Origin: JAFKKS01 sp039808325 | Lineage (GTDB): Bacteria > Pseudomonadota > Alphaproteobacteria > Rhizobiales > Xanthobacteraceae | NCBI GenBank assembly: GCA_039808325.1 | Contig: JBDHSU010000027.1 | Span: forward strand, 1-34,946 | Length of the DNA stretch: 34,946 bases | Reading direction: 5' to 3' | Part shown: positions 7,267 through 17,216 of the stretch, one piece after another | Layout: the number at the start of each line of letters is the position of its first letter | How positions within the stretch are numbered: the first letter of the stretch is position 1 | Program-made: the position numbers and the translations under genes | Notes under the pieces: model-generated | What the model was told of the DNA's origin: nothing | The model's database searches: none | What the model saw: only the letters and a program-made list of their open reading frames with translations

Positions 7267-9327
7267 TTGAATGCGCACGACCACACTTTCGGCCGATCCT
7301 CGCGAGTCCGTCACGGTGAGCCGGGCAAATCCCGGGCCGTCGGGCGACCAGAATATCGTCCGGCGCGGCCCTCGGCCGGCCAGCGGCACGCCGTTGACGA
7401 AAACGGTCCACGGCCCCTTCCCGCCGGCGATCTTGAGCGCGACCGGATCGATCGTTCCGCCGTGCCGCGCGACATCCAGCCTCGCCCCGTCCGGCGGGAA
7501 CAGAATCCTTAGCGTCTCGGGGTGCGAACCGGCCATGCGGCCGCCACGGTCGAAGCGTTGCAGCGGCGGCGGGAGCTTCGCCGTCGCGGCGATCAACGTT
7601 CCCTTTGGCGCGGGAGGAAGCGGCGCCGGCACGGTGCCGAGCCGGGCGAACGCATCGAACAGGATCGGCGCGGCCGCCGTGCGCCCGAGGATGCCCGGAA
7701 CCGGCGCGCCATCGGGCCGGCCGACCCAGACGCCGATGGTATGCTTGCCGTCGAACCCGATCGACCAGGCATCGCGATAGCCGTAGCTGGTGCCGGTCTT
7801 GAACGCGATGCGGCCGCCCACCGCGTTCTCCGGCGGCGGGCTGCCGATCAGCACATTGCCGATCTGCCAGGCCGCGGCCGGGTCAAGCAGGCGTTGCGGC
7901 GGCCGCGCCTTGCCGCGATCGGCGACGCGCTCGATCAACGGGCGTGTCGTGCCGAGCCGCGCCAGCCCGGCATAGAGCATCGTCAAATCCCGCAGGGTGA
8001 CGCCAACGCCGCCGAGCCCCATCGCCAGGCCGGGCGCCTCGCCCGTCGGAAGCACGAGCGCGGCGCCCGCTTGCACGAGGCGTGCCGTCAGCCGCGGCGC
8101 CCGGATCGCATCGAGAACCGCGACGGCGGGAACATTGAGCGAGAATTGCAGCGCCCGACGCACCGTGACCGTGCCCTGGTAGGTGAGATCGAAATTCTCC
8201 GGCGCGTAGCTGCCATAGCGGAATGGGCGATCTTCGATCAGCGTTTCGGGATGGATGAGGCCGTCCTCGAACCCAATGCCGTAGATGAACGGCTTCAACG
8301 TCGAGCCGGGCGAGCGCAGCGCCTGCGTCATGTCGACCTGCCCCGCGCGCGCGGCGTCGAAGTAGCCGGCCGAAGCGACGCGCGCCAGGATTTCCCCCGA
8401 TGCGTTGTCCACGACGAGGATGGCGACCGAGACCCGCGGCCCGAACGGCCGCGCGCGTTCCCGCGCCAAGTCCTCGAGGCTGCGCTGCAACGGCGCGGCG
8501 ATCGTGAGACGGTGAACCGTTGCGTCCGGCTCGGCGGCCACCACGGCATCCGCCGCATGCGGCGCCAGCGCCGGCATCGCGCGCCGCGTCGTGGGGACGG
8601 GTTCCGCGATTGCGCCCGCGATCTCGTCGGCAGGGATGCCCTCCGCCTCCGCGACGCGCGACAGAACGCGTTGGCGCGCGGCGCGCGCGGCCTCGGAAAA
8701 ACGATCGGGCCGGCGCATTTCCGGCGATTGCGGCAGCGCGACCAACAGCGTCCGCTCGCCGAGGGAAAGCCGGCGCGGCTCCTTGCCGAAATACGTCAGA
8801 GACGCCGCGCGCACGCCTTCGATATTGCCGCCGAACGGCGCCAGATTGAGATAGAGTTCGAGGATCTGATCCTTCGTCAGCGCCCGCTCGAGCTCGAGCG
8901 CGCGTATCGCCTGCCGCAACTTGGCGCCGAGCGTGCGTTCCGCGCGCGGTTCCAGAAGCCGCGCCACCTGCATGGTCAGCGTCGAGCCTCCCGAAACGAT
9001 GCGCCCGTTGCGCAGGAGTTGCCACGCCGCGCGCGCCACCGCGATCGGATCGATGCCGCGATGCTTCCGGAAGCGTTTGTCCTCGTAGGCGATCAGCGTA
9101 TCGATGTAGCGCGGATCAACGTCCTTCTCCGCGACCGGCAAGCGCCAGCGTCCGTCCGGTGTCGTGTAGGCGCGCAGCAGCCGCCCGTCGCGATCCAGCA
9201 CCTGCGTGGAAAACACGAGACCGCCGCCGCGCGGCGCCGGCCCCAACGAAATGATCCACGCCATCGTGGCGGCGAGCGCGAGGCCCGCCGCCACGGTGGA
9301 GATCAAAGCAATGCGGCGCATGCGCAT
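7264..9327 (-). CDS. pbpC: Penicillin-binding protein 1C (bifunctional transglycosylase/transpeptidase)
   Basis: This 687-residue class A PBP polymerises and cross-links peptidoglycan in the periplasm, anchored by an N-terminal membrane helix (about residues 6-27). The glycosyltransferase domain carries YEDKRFRKHRGID with catalytic Glu82, GGSTLTMQVARL near 113-124 and a second conserved block at 129-180. The transpeptidase has S342TLK, S396LN and KTGTS at 510-514, so all three active-site motifs are intact. A BiPBP-type C-terminal domain follows from about residue 600. It begins 12 nt after the alpha-2-macroglobulin gene, the same gene pair as E. coli yfhM-pbpC. The start is ATG 9327. The final codon is followed by a TAG that belongs to a dispersed repeat, so the original C-terminus may have been slightly different. 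Confidence 0.95.
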   Translation of the reverse strand: MRMRRIALISTVAAGLALAATMAWIISLGPAPRGGGLVFSTQVLDRDGRLLRAYTTPDGRWRLPVAEKDVDPRYIDTLIAYEDKRFRKHRGIDPIAVARAAWQLLRNGRIVSGGSTLTMQVARLLEPRAERTLGAKLRQAIRALELERALTKDQILELYLNLAPFGGNIEGVRAASLTYFGKEPRRLSLGERTLLVALPQSPEMRRPDRFSEAARAARQRVLSRVAEAEGIPADEIAGAIAEPVPTTRRAMPALAPHAADAVVAAEPDATVHRLTIAAPLQRSLEDLARERARPFGPRVSVAILVVDNASGEILARVASAGYFDAARAGQVDMTQALRSPGSTLKPFIYGIGFEDGLIHPETLIEDRPFRYGSYAPENFDLTYQGTVTVRRALQFSLNVPAVAVLDAIRAPRLTARLVQAGAALVLPTGEAPGLAMGLGGVGVTLRDLTMLYAGLARLGTTRPLIERVADRGKARPPQRLLDPAAAWQIGNVLIGSPPPENAVGGRIAFKTGTSYGYRDAWSIGFDGKHTIGVWVGRPDGAPVPGILGRTAAAPILFDAFARLGTVPAPLPPAPKGTLIAATAKLPPPLQRFDRGGRMAGSHPETLRILFPPDGARLDVARHGGTIDPVALKIAGGKGPWTVFVNGVPLAGRGPRRTIFWSPDGPGFARLTVTDSRGSAESVVVRIQ

Positions 9328-9339
9328 GGCGCGTCGGCG

Positions 9340-12300
9340 TTACTTCGCCGCCCGGATTTCGATCGTGCCGGTGCCCGTCCGGCCGAAGCGGTCGGGACGA
9401 TACATGTCCTCGACGGTAGCCTGCGGCAGAACGTAACGCCCAGGCGATACCGCGCGCACGACATAGGCGACCGTGAACACGGCGGGATCACCGCCTTTGC
9501 GCTCGAAGGCGGCCACGAAGCGATCGTCGCGGAATTCGGAATGCACCGGCGCGACGCCGTCCGCGATCCAGTCCAGCGTGCCGGTGTCGCCGGATGAGAC
9601 GAGGCGCGGATTGTCGATCTCGAAACCGGCCGGCAGGTAGTCGGCGACGATGACGCGGGCGAATTGCGGCTGCGGCTCCGTCATCTTCAGCACCACGACG
9701 AAGCGCTGGTTCTGCTGCGCCTGAGTCGGATCGGCATCCTCGCCATCGAGCGAGTGATAGCTCCGCTCGATCTTGAAGCCGCGTTCCGCCGCCGGCTCCG
9801 GCGTCAACGGCGAGCCGCTCACCGTCACCACCGCCTGCAGATCGGCGTCGCCCGCGTTCGTCACCTTGATCGGATTGTTGAGATCGGCGGCCGGAACGCG
9901 CCGGTAGTAGGAGCCCCGCCGCGTCTCGCCGCCGATATCCACGACCGCGCCCGTGTCCTTGCCGAGCGCCCGCGCGGCGAGCACGAGCCATGCCTGCTCC
10001 TGCGTCGAGGTGTACGGCGTGAGCGCCCGCGCGGCCTCGATCCGCGACACCGCCTTGGTGATCGTCGGGCGTGGCGCGCCTCCTTCCGACGCCAGCGTCA
10101 CCAGCGCCGCCGAGTCCCGCAGGATCGAGCCGAAATCGGTCCGTCCAAGCTCGAGCTTCGGCTGCGGCGCGATCGATTGCAGCGCGGCGGCGTAGACGCG
10201 CTCCGCCCGCACGCGGTCGCCGAGCATGCCGAGCGCCGCCGCGATCTGCGCCTTGGCGATCGGCGTCGCCAGCGCGTTGAGCTTGGTGTCGGCAAGATAG
10301 CGAAGGTCGCCGATCGGCGCCGTGCCGTTGCGCGCCAGCACATAGAGCGCATAGGCGAGTTCGCGGCCGCCGTCCTTCTCCGGCTCCTGCGCGTTGGCGA
10401 CGAAGTTCCGCAGCCGGTCGAGCGCCAGCTTGAACGGCGTATCCGGAACGACGAATCCCTTCTCGCGGGCGCGCGTCAGGAAATCGGTGACGTAGGAGTC
10501 GAGCCATGCATCGTCGCCACCCGTCGACCAAAGGCCAAACGATCCGTTCGACCCCTGCCGCGCCAGCAGGCGCTCGATCGCGCCGCGGATGCGCTCGTCG
10601 ATGCCGGAGTCGAGGGCGAGTTGCGCCTCGCTTGCGAGTTCGTTCGCATACAGCAACGCCACGGCGCGGCTCGCGATCTGCTCGGAGCAGCCGAACGGAT
10701 AGCGGTCGAGCGCCTGCAACAACGCCGATACGTCGAGGGCCGCCGACGGGCCGACGGACAGCGCGATCGAGCCCGTGCCCGGGACGAGATCGCCGAAGAC
10801 GTCGTTCGAGAGCGTGAGACTTTCGCCCTTCGCCAGCGGCTTCACGGTGCGCCGCGCAAGCACCTGCGTCGCCGGCTTTACCGACAGCGGGTAACTGCGC
10901 TCGAGGTCGAACCCGCCGGGTCCGCTCACATGTACGGTGACCGTGCCGTTGCCGACGCCGGATGCGGTCAACGGCAGGGTCACACCGGCGCGCTGCTTCG
11001 CGGCGAGTTGCAACGACTGCGGAGCATTCGCGCCGCCGAGCGGCCCTTCCGTGCTGACCTGGATGCGGTACTCGCCCGCTTGGCCTTCCACATTGTCGAC
11101 GTCGAGGCGTACGCCGGCGCGGTCGCCGGCCAGGAGGAAGCGCGGCAGCGTGGTCGTGAGCACGACCGGGTCGCGGACGATGACATCGCCGGAGGCATGC
11201 CCGACCTTGCCCTTGCTCCAGGCGACCGCCATGACGCGCACCGTTCCCGCGAAAGCGGGAATATCGAAAGCGACCTGGGCGACGCCGTCCGTTCCGACCT
11301 TGACGATGCCGGAGAACAAGGCCAGCGGGGCCTGCGTCGGCGGCGTGCCGCTGATGGAGGCGCCCGCGGCGTCGCCGCCGGTACGGATCTGCCCGCGCGC
11401 GCCCTGCATGCCGTCGATCAACTGGCCGTAAAGATCGCGCAGTTCCGCCGACAGCCGCCGCTGCCCGAGATAATAGTCGTCCGGCGACGGCGGCTTGTAA
11501 TTCGTGAGGTTGAGAATGCCGACATCGACCGCGGCCACGGTGACGCGCGCCTCCTCGCCGGCAGCGAGCCCTTCAAGCTTCACGGGGATCATGAGCGGCC
11601 CGTTCGGACGCATCACGTCCGGCAGTTTCATCGATACGCCGAGCGTGCGCTCCTTGCGCTCGACCGTGAACCATTGCACGCCGATGGCCCGGCCGGGCAT
11701 GCGGCGGGCCTGCTCGTCGAGCGGACGGCGCAGCGTGGCGACGAGATAGGCGCCGGTGCCCCATCCCTCCCCGACCGTCAGCGCAACATTCGCCGTGCCT
11801 TCCTGGACATCGACCGTTTTGGTCGAGAGCAACGTCTCGCCGATCACCGCGAGTTGGAGCTTGCCCGCCGTACGCGCGGTCACGACGACATTCATCGTGT
11901 CGCCGGCGCGGTATTCCGGTTTGTCGAGAGCGATTTCGAGAAGGTCGGGCGTGTCGGCGCTCGACTCGGCATAGAAGCCGGCGTCGAACGCGACGGAGGT
12001 TACCGGCCCGTCCGGGTCGTCGGTCGAGACCTCGAGACGATAGCGGCCCCACTCCACCGGCATCGCGATACGCGCGGGCGCGCCGGTCGCGGCATCGACC
12101 GTGCCGTCGGCGACGCGCTTGCTCTGCTTGATCGGCTCGTAGTCCCAGCTCCCGCCCTGCCGGTACCACTGGTAGCGGGTTTCGATCCTCAGCAGTTCGT
12201 AATGCAGACCCTTACGCTCGATCGTCTTGCCGTCCGGCCCGACCATCACGACGTCGAAAGCCGCCGAACCGCCATCGCTCAAGGCACGGCCGGAGAACAG

Positions 12301-14541
12301 CGGTTTCACGCCGATCATCGGCCCGGTGGGCGTGACCGGAAGGGTGACGTTGCGCTCCACCGCGCGGCCGCCCGGCTCGGCAAGCCGCACGACGATCTGC
12401 GCCTCGAGCGGTTTGGTCGACGCCGGCAGCTTCTCGAGCGCGACCGTGAATGCCGCCTTGCCCTGCGCGTCCGTCTGCGGAAGGTCTTCGAGCGGCTGCT
12501 TCTCGCTCGTCGCCTCCTCGTCGGAGAGCCCGAACTGATAACCGGCAAATCCCGGCCGCTCCTTCGCCGGCGCGATGTTCACCTCGCCGTCGAGATCGAG
12601 CGCCGAGCCCGGCGCGCCGTAGAGATAGCGCCCCTCGACGGTCACCTCGGCCGGCTGCGACTTGGAGATTTTTCCGGCCGGTGCGGCGAGCGTCAGCTCC
12701 AGCCGCTCCGGAACATAGTCTTCGACCATGAAGGTGGTCTCGCCGATCGCCGACCCCTTCGGATCGACATAGGCGCGCACGCGCCACGTGCCGGTCGGCG
12801 CGGAGCTTACGATCGGCACGCTGACGGCGTGTCCGCCCACACCTTCGTCTTGCGTCAGGGCACGGCGATACTCGACGCCGTCGGGGCGCTCGAAGACGAG
12901 GGTGAGCGGCGCGCCGGCGGCGGCGATGCCCTGCGGATCACGCAGCAGCGCCGCGACATGCACGGTCTCGCCCGTGCGGTAGACGCCACGCTCGGCATAG
13001 ACGAAGGCGTCGAGTCCTGTCGGGGCCGCGCGGCCGGCGACGCCGCGATCGGAGAGGTCGAACGCCGCCGATTTCAGGCTGAGGAACGCATAGTCGCCCT
13101 TCGGGTCGGTGGCGACGATCATCGCGGGCGAAAGGCCGCCCTCGCCGCGCGCCAGCCCGCTCTCGAAATGCACCGCGCCGTCGGCGCCGGTGGAACGCGT
13201 CGCCAGGGTCTCGTTGTTGCGCGCGATCAGGCGAACCTCGATCCCTTCCTTCGCGGCCGTCGTCGCCAGCGATTGGATGAAGACGTGCACCCCGTCGCCG
13301 CCGGAGAAGGCTGAAAGGCCGAGATCGGAGACGATGAACCACTGGGTGGCGAGCGTGTAGTAATCGTCGGACGCCGGCCCCTTCGGTTCCGCGACCATCG
13401 CATAGACGCCGGGCTTGAGATCGCCGACGGCCTGATCGACGGGAAACGCCGTCGTCACATCGGTGTTGAGCGTCGCGTCGACCTGCAGATCGCCCTTCCA
13501 CACCTCGAAGCCGCGCTCGTTCGCGAACCGTTCGATATCGTAACGCGACAGGTTGCGCTGGAAATCCGAGCCGAGCACCGTGTTCAGCAGATTGCGGTCG
13601 CCGATACGGTAAATCTTGACGCTGACATCGCGCGTGTTGACGCTGACGACGGGGATGCCGCGCTGCCCGGTGCGCGGCAGCACATAGGCCTTGCCGGAGA
13701 AATGCACGGACGGCTTCCGGTCGCGGACATAGACGTTGTAGTCGGCGGACTGCGCGAGCGCCTCCTTCACCGACGACGGCAGGCCGGCGCGTAGCGTGAC
13801 AGCGTAGCGTTCGCCGTGCTTGACGCCTTCGACGCAAAGCTGCTTCTCGCTCGCCGTGAGCGCCGGCTTGTCCATGCCGGCAACGGCGACGAACGGCGAA
13901 AAGTCGGTGCGCTTGCTCGGCACTTCCTCTGAAAACTGGAAGCAGATGCGCGGCGAGGCGGAATCCGAATCGACGGAGTAGTCGAGAATGCGGAAGCCGT
14001 GCGTGTTGCGCATCTGCTCGTAGAGTGCGCGCACGTCGGCGACTTCGCGCTGGTCGAGCGACAGCCGCAGCGTGTCGAGCGCCGGCCGCCACAAGCGGCG
14101 ATCGGCAAAAGTGCGGCCGAGCAGCGCGAGGCTTTCCGCTTCCTCGTTTCCGTTGCCCGCGTTTTGGTAGGCGAGATAGGCGGCGGTCGACGCCCGCTCC
14201 AGGAGACTGGTGCGCTCGGAGCCGTCTTTCGGCACGATCTGCAGGATCGTGCGCGCGATGCGAAGCCAATTGGCGCCGTCCTTCGGCTGCACGGCGGCGA
14301 TCTGCGAGAGCGCTGTCAGGCCCGCTTTGTAGTCACGCTTGTCGAGCGCCGCGTCGGCGTCGCGGCGCAATGTCGCGACGGGCTTCGCGACGTCGCCCGC
14401 GTCCTGCTTGATCTGGGCCTCGAGCTTGATCGCAGCGTCGGCGAGGTCGTCGCGCTGAAAGGCCTTTTCCGCGGCAAAGGACGACACGCTGAGGACTACG
14501 ACAAGCGCGGCGGCAAGGCCGGCGCGGAGACCGATCAACAT
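9340..14541 (-). CDS. Bacterial alpha-2-macroglobulin family protease trap
   Basis: This 1733-residue periplasmic protein is close to the length of E. coli YfhM. It has an N-terminal Sec signal (MLIGLRAGLAAALVVVLSVS, cleavage likely around SSFA-AE) but no lipobox, so it is probably soluble, unlike lipoprotein YfhM. Repeated macroglobulin beta domains fill roughly residues 280-1000. The thioester-domain motif GCSEQ is intact, with Cys1285 and Gln1288 (position 10689 downward). In the family this Cys-Gln thioester covalently captures attacking proteases after bait-region cleavage. It pairs with pbpC downstream, which is thought to repair peptidoglycan when the envelope is breached. The start is ATG 14541, preceded by GGGAGGGGAG. 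A perfect 16-nt palindrome lies directly upstream of that site. Confidence 0.93.
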   Translation of the reverse strand: MLIGLRAGLAAALVVVLSVSSFAAEKAFQRDDLADAAIKLEAQIKQDAGDVAKPVATLRRDADAALDKRDYKAGLTALSQIAAVQPKDGANWLRIARTILQIVPKDGSERTSLLERASTAAYLAYQNAGNGNEEAESLALLGRTFADRRLWRPALDTLRLSLDQREVADVRALYEQMRNTHGFRILDYSVDSDSASPRICFQFSEEVPSKRTDFSPFVAVAGMDKPALTASEKQLCVEGVKHGERYAVTLRAGLPSSVKEALAQSADYNVYVRDRKPSVHFSGKAYVLPRTGQRGIPVVSVNTRDVSVKIYRIGDRNLLNTVLGSDFQRNLSRYDIERFANERGFEVWKGDLQVDATLNTDVTTAFPVDQAVGDLKPGVYAMVAEPKGPASDDYYTLATQWFIVSDLGLSAFSGGDGVHVFIQSLATTAAKEGIEVRLIARNNETLATRSTGADGAVHFESGLARGEGGLSPAMIVATDPKGDYAFLSLKSAAFDLSDRGVAGRAAPTGLDAFVYAERGVYRTGETVHVAALLRDPQGIAAAGAPLTLVFERPDGVEYRRALTQDEGVGGHAVSVPIVSSAPTGTWRVRAYVDPKGSAIGETTFMVEDYVPERLELTLAAPAGKISKSQPAEVTVEGRYLYGAPGSALDLDGEVNIAPAKERPGFAGYQFGLSDEEATSEKQPLEDLPQTDAQGKAAFTVALEKLPASTKPLEAQIVVRLAEPGGRAVERNVTLPVTPTGPMIGVKPLFSGRALSDGGSAAFDVVMVGPDGKTIERKGLHYELLRIETRYQWYRQGGSWDYEPIKQSKRVADGTVDAATGAPARIAMPVEWGRYRLEVSTDDPDGPVTSVAFDAGFYAESSADTPDLLEIALDKPEYRAGDTMNVVVTARTAGKLQLAVIGETLLSTKTVDVQEGTANVALTVGEGWGTGAYLVATLRRPLDEQARRMPGRAIGVQWFTVERKERTLGVSMKLPDVMRPNGPLMIPVKLEGLAAGEEARVTVAAVDVGILNLTNYKPPSPDDYYLGQRRLSAELRDLYGQLIDGMQGARGQIRTGGDAAGASISGTPPTQAPLALFSGIVKVGTDGVAQVAFDIPAFAGTVRVMAVAWSKGKVGHASGDVIVRDPVVLTTTLPRFLLAGDRAGVRLDVDNVEGQAGEYRIQVSTEGPLGGANAPQSLQLAAKQRAGVTLPLTASGVGNGTVTVHVSGPGGFDLERSYPLSVKPATQVLARRTVKPLAKGESLTLSNDVFGDLVPGTGSIALSVGPSAALDVSALLQALDRYPFGCSEQIASRAVALLYANELASEAQLALDSGIDERIRGAIERLLARQGSNGSFGLWSTGGDDAWLDSYVTDFLTRAREKGFVVPDTPFKLALDRLRNFVANAQEPEKDGGRELAYALYVLARNGTAPIGDLRYLADTKLNALATPIAKAQIAAALGMLGDRVRAERVYAAALQSIAPQPKLELGRTDFGSILRDSAALVTLASEGGAPRPTITKAVSRIEAARALTPYTSTQEQAWLVLAARALGKDTGAVVDIGGETRRGSYYRRVPAADLNNPIKVTNAGDADLQAVVTVSGSPLTPEPAAERGFKIERSYHSLDGEDADPTQAQQNQRFVVVLKMTEPQPQFARVIVADYLPAGFEIDNPRLVSSGDTGTLDWIADGVAPVHSEFRDDRFVAAFERKGGDPAVFTVAYVVRAVSPGRYVLPQATVEDMYRPDRFGRTGTGTIEIRAAK

Positions 14542-14556
14542 TAAAATTCTCCCCTC

Positions 14557-14572
14557 CCGGCGGCGCCGCCGG
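14557..14572. promoter_or_regulatory. Perfect GC palindrome beside the A2M ribosome-binding site
   Basis: CCGGCGGCGCCGCCGG is a perfect 16-nt palindrome in the leader of the alpha-2-macroglobulin gene, just upstream of its purine-rich ribosome-binding stretch. In RNA it would fold as a 6-bp stem with a GCGC loop next to the Shine-Dalgarno sequence. A translational effect is only a guess; GC-rich genomes make such palindromes by chance. Confidence 0.3.
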
Positions 14573-14690
14573 AGTCATTCCAAGTCCAATGGTCAATCGT
14601 GTCGGACTCGTGACGCATGATTGTTGCCGGAATATTGCTTCGTCTGCCTCACTTCATTGTTGTGGGCGCCGCGTCGCGCGCGGACCGGCC

Positions 14691-16106
14691 TTATGCGCCG
14701 CCGGTGCCGCGCGGCGCCGACAAGGTCGCGAACGGCCGCGCGCTCTCGAAAGCGCGGGCGGCACGCAGAACGAGCGCGTCCTGCCGCGCCGGCCCGACGA
14801 TCTGCAGCCCGATCGGCAACCCGCCCGATGTGAAGCCGCAAGGCGCCGACGCCGCCGGCTGCTGCGTCAGGTTGAAGGGGTAGGTGTAGGGCGACCATTC
14901 CACCCACTCATCCCCGTAGCCGCCTTCGTCCGGAGCTTCCTTACCCGCCGGCAGCGCCGGAACCGGCATCTGCGGCGTCAGCAGCAGATCGTAGCGCTCG
15001 TGGAACCGCGCCATGGCATTGGCGAGATCGGCGCGGCGACCATAGGCATTGAGATAGTCGGTGACGTTATAGCCACGTCCCCGCTCCGCGGTGCGCAGAA
15101 AGCCGGGATCCATTTTCGCATGCTCGCGCGCGGGGATCGCGCCGACGACGGACGCCGAGACCGCCCCCCAGATTTCCCGGATGGTCGCATCGGCCGCCCC
15201 GAGATCGGGGTCGGCCTCCTCGACGATCGCGCCGAGGTCGCTGAACACCGCCGCGGCCCGCGCCGTAGCTGCCTCGACCTCGGGATCGATCTTGGTCACG
15301 GTGCCGAGCCGCGGGCTCCAGGCGATGCGCAAGCCCCGCACACCCTCGTCCAAGCCGACGCGGAAATCCGGCGCCGGCGTGTTCCAAGCGGACATGTCGC
15401 GCTCGTCGGCACCGCTGACGACGGACAGCATCAACGCGGCATCGGTCACCGTGCGGGCGAGCGGACCGAGATGCGCCAGGATCGAAAACGGCGACGCCGG
15501 ATAAGCCGGCACGCGGCCGAAGCTCGGCTTGATGCCGAAGACACCGGTGAACGCCGCGGGAATACGGATCGAGCCCGCGCCGTCCGTTCCGATGTGCAGC
15601 CAGCCGAGATTGAGAAGCGCCGCCGCCGCCGCGCCGCCCGAGGAGCCGCCGGTGGTGCGGTCGAGATTCCAAGGATTGCGGGTGACGCCGGTGAGCGGCG
15701 AGTGGCAAGCGCCGATCCAGCCGAATTCCGGCAGCGTCGTCTTGCCGAGAATGACCGCGCCCTGCTCGCGCAGCCGCGCCACGGCCGGCGCGTCCTCCGC
15801 CATCGGATTGGTGTCGGTGGTGGCCGAGCCCTTGCGGCAAGGGAAGCCCTTCAGCCACACATTGTCCTTGACGGTCGCCGGTACGCCGTCGACCAGACCC
15901 CGAGGTTCGCCCTTCGCCCAACGCGCCTCCGAGGCGCGCGCCGCCTCCAGCGCCCCGGCCTCGTCCACCAGGATGAACGCGTTGATGACCGGATTGAATC
16001 GCGCGATGCGCGCGAGCGCGTCCTTGACCGCCTCGACCGGCGAAAGCGCGCGCCGGCGATAAAGGCGAAGAAGGTCCGCGGCCGTCAGGTCATGGATCTC
16101 GGTCAT
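14691..16106 (-). CDS. Amidase signature family hydrolase
   Basis: This 471-residue enzyme has the Ser-cisSer-Lys triad of the amidase signature family: Lys80 in VPATVKDNV, cis-Ser155 in TTGGSSGGA and nucleophile Ser179 in GTDGAGSIR. It hydrolyses C-N amide bonds. It is not embedded in a gatCAB cluster, so a catabolic amidase is more likely than the Glu-tRNA amidotransferase subunit GatA. I chose ATG 16106; the frame can be extended 7 codons to a TTG at 16127, but neither has a strong Shine-Dalgarno sequence. It is the third gene of a minus-strand cassette, 48 nt after the Ldh-family dehydrogenase. The substrate is unknown; the dehydrogenase and flavin-reductase partners suggest degradation of a nitrogen-containing compound. 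Confidence 0.87.
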   Translation of the reverse strand: MTEIHDLTAADLLRLYRRRALSPVEAVKDALARIARFNPVINAFILVDEAGALEAARASEARWAKGEPRGLVDGVPATVKDNVWLKGFPCRKGSATTDTNPMAEDAPAVARLREQGAVILGKTTLPEFGWIGACHSPLTGVTRNPWNLDRTTGGSSGGAAAAALLNLGWLHIGTDGAGSIRIPAAFTGVFGIKPSFGRVPAYPASPFSILAHLGPLARTVTDAALMLSVVSGADERDMSAWNTPAPDFRVGLDEGVRGLRIAWSPRLGTVTKIDPEVEAATARAAAVFSDLGAIVEEADPDLGAADATIREIWGAVSASVVGAIPAREHAKMDPGFLRTAERGRGYNVTDYLNAYGRRADLANAMARFHERYDLLLTPQMPVPALPAGKEAPDEGGYGDEWVEWSPYTYPFNLTQQPAASAPCGFTSGGLPIGLQIVGPARQDALVLRAARAFESARPFATLSAPRGTGGA

Positions 16107-16154
16107 CGGCACGAACGCTCGCGGCAAGTGGTTCGACGAGGTCGGACCAGTCTG

Positions 16155-17216
16155 TCAGCGGCCGGAGAGGAGCGCAACGCCGGCTTCGTTCGCGACTGCG
16201 TCGAGTTGCCGGACCAGCGCGGGCGGGAGAGGGATTCCCTTTTCCAGCCGCTCCGCGCGCCGCCGCAGCCGGTCTTCGCCCGGAATGCGCACGGCCGCGA
16301 CGCCCGGAAGCGCCTTCGCGCTACGCAACACGCCGATCTGACGGTCCATCTCGGCCTTGAACTGCTCGAGCGGCTGAAAACGGGCGACATCGAGCGCGAT
16401 GATGAATTGCCCGGTGTTGCCCGCGCCGGCCCCTTCGGCGCTGAACTCCTTCACCTCGCGCCCGAACGACGCTCCGTTGAGGACGCCGGCGAGAAGTCCG
16501 ATGATCAGGGCGAGCCCGCTCCCCTTGTAGCCGCCGATCGGCAGAAGCAGCGCCTCCGCCGCCTTGCGCGCGTCGGTCACGGGCGTACCGTCCGCCGGAT
16601 CGACCGCCCACCCCTCGGGCAGCGGCTTGCCCTCCAGCGCATGCTTTCGGATGACGCCGAACGACGTCACCGACGTCGCCATGTCGAGGACCACGGGCGC
16701 CTCGCGCCCGGCGGGGATAGCAACCGCCAGCGGATTGGTGCCGAGCAGCGCCTCCGCCCCACCCCACGGCGCCATGTGGTTGGCGCTCGAATTGGCGCCG
16801 TAGATGCCGATCATGCCGGCCGCCAGCGGAATGCCGACATAGATGCCGGCGGCGCCCGCATGGTTCGACCGTCGCGCGCCGACCCAGCCGATGCCGGATT
16901 CCCTGGCGAGTTCCACCGCCGTCTGCGCCGCGAAGCGCATGACGAGGTGACCCATGCCGTTGTCGCCGTCGACCAGCGCCGTCGCCGGCGAGCGCCGCGT
17001 CACGTGAATGTTCGGCCGCGCGTTGATACGGCCCGCGCGCAGCAGCGGCGCATATTGCGGGAGCCGGATCATACCGTGGGAGTCGAAGCCGGTGAGGTTC
17101 GCTTCGACGATCGCGGTCGCCGCCGTGTCGGCTTCCCTCCCCGGCAGGCCCAAGGCCGAAAGCACGTCGCGGGCGAAGGCGACCAGCGTTTCCGAGCGGA
17201 AGGGCGCCGGCGTCAT
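16155..17216 (-). CDS. Ldh-family (malate/L-lactate/ureidoglycolate-type) NAD(P)-dependent oxidoreductase
   Basis: This 353-residue protein belongs to the YlbC/YiaK-type family that is unrelated to the Rossmann malate dehydrogenases. Family hallmarks are GFDSHGMIRLPQYAP near residues 43-57 (catalytic-type His47), RSNHAGAAG with His119, and GGYKGSGLALIIGLLAGVL near 240. Members reduce or oxidise 2-oxo acids, cyclic imino acids or ureidoglycolate; the substrate is not predictable here. The start is ATG 17216. It overlaps the stop codon of the flavin-reductase gene as ATGA, so the two are translationally coupled. The frame remains open upstream to 17531, but that part is the shadow of the preceding gene in another frame. 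The amidase follows 48 nt later. Confidence 0.86.
   Translation of the reverse strand: MTPAPFRSETLVAFARDVLSALGLPGREADTAATAIVEANLTGFDSHGMIRLPQYAPLLRAGRINARPNIHVTRRSPATALVDGDNGMGHLVMRFAAQTAVELARESGIGWVGARRSNHAGAAGIYVGIPLAAGMIGIYGANSSANHMAPWGGAEALLGTNPLAVAIPAGREAPVVLDMATSVTSFGVIRKHALEGKPLPEGWAVDPADGTPVTDARKAAEALLLPIGGYKGSGLALIIGLLAGVLNGASFGREVKEFSAEGAGAGNTGQFIIALDVARFQPLEQFKAEMDRQIGVLRSAKALPGVAAVRIPGEDRLRRRAERLEKGIPLPPALVRQLDAVANEAGVALLSGR

Noticed and set aside
7522..9597. Plus-strand open frame of 691 codons opposite pbpC
   Set aside because: Antisense shadow of a gene with all PBP motifs.
9664..13314. Plus-strand open frame of 1216 codons opposite the alpha-2-macroglobulin gene
   Set aside because: Its translation is Arg/Leu/Asp-rich without domains, and it lies exactly antisense to a well-supported gene. 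Long antisense frames are expected in GC-rich DNA.
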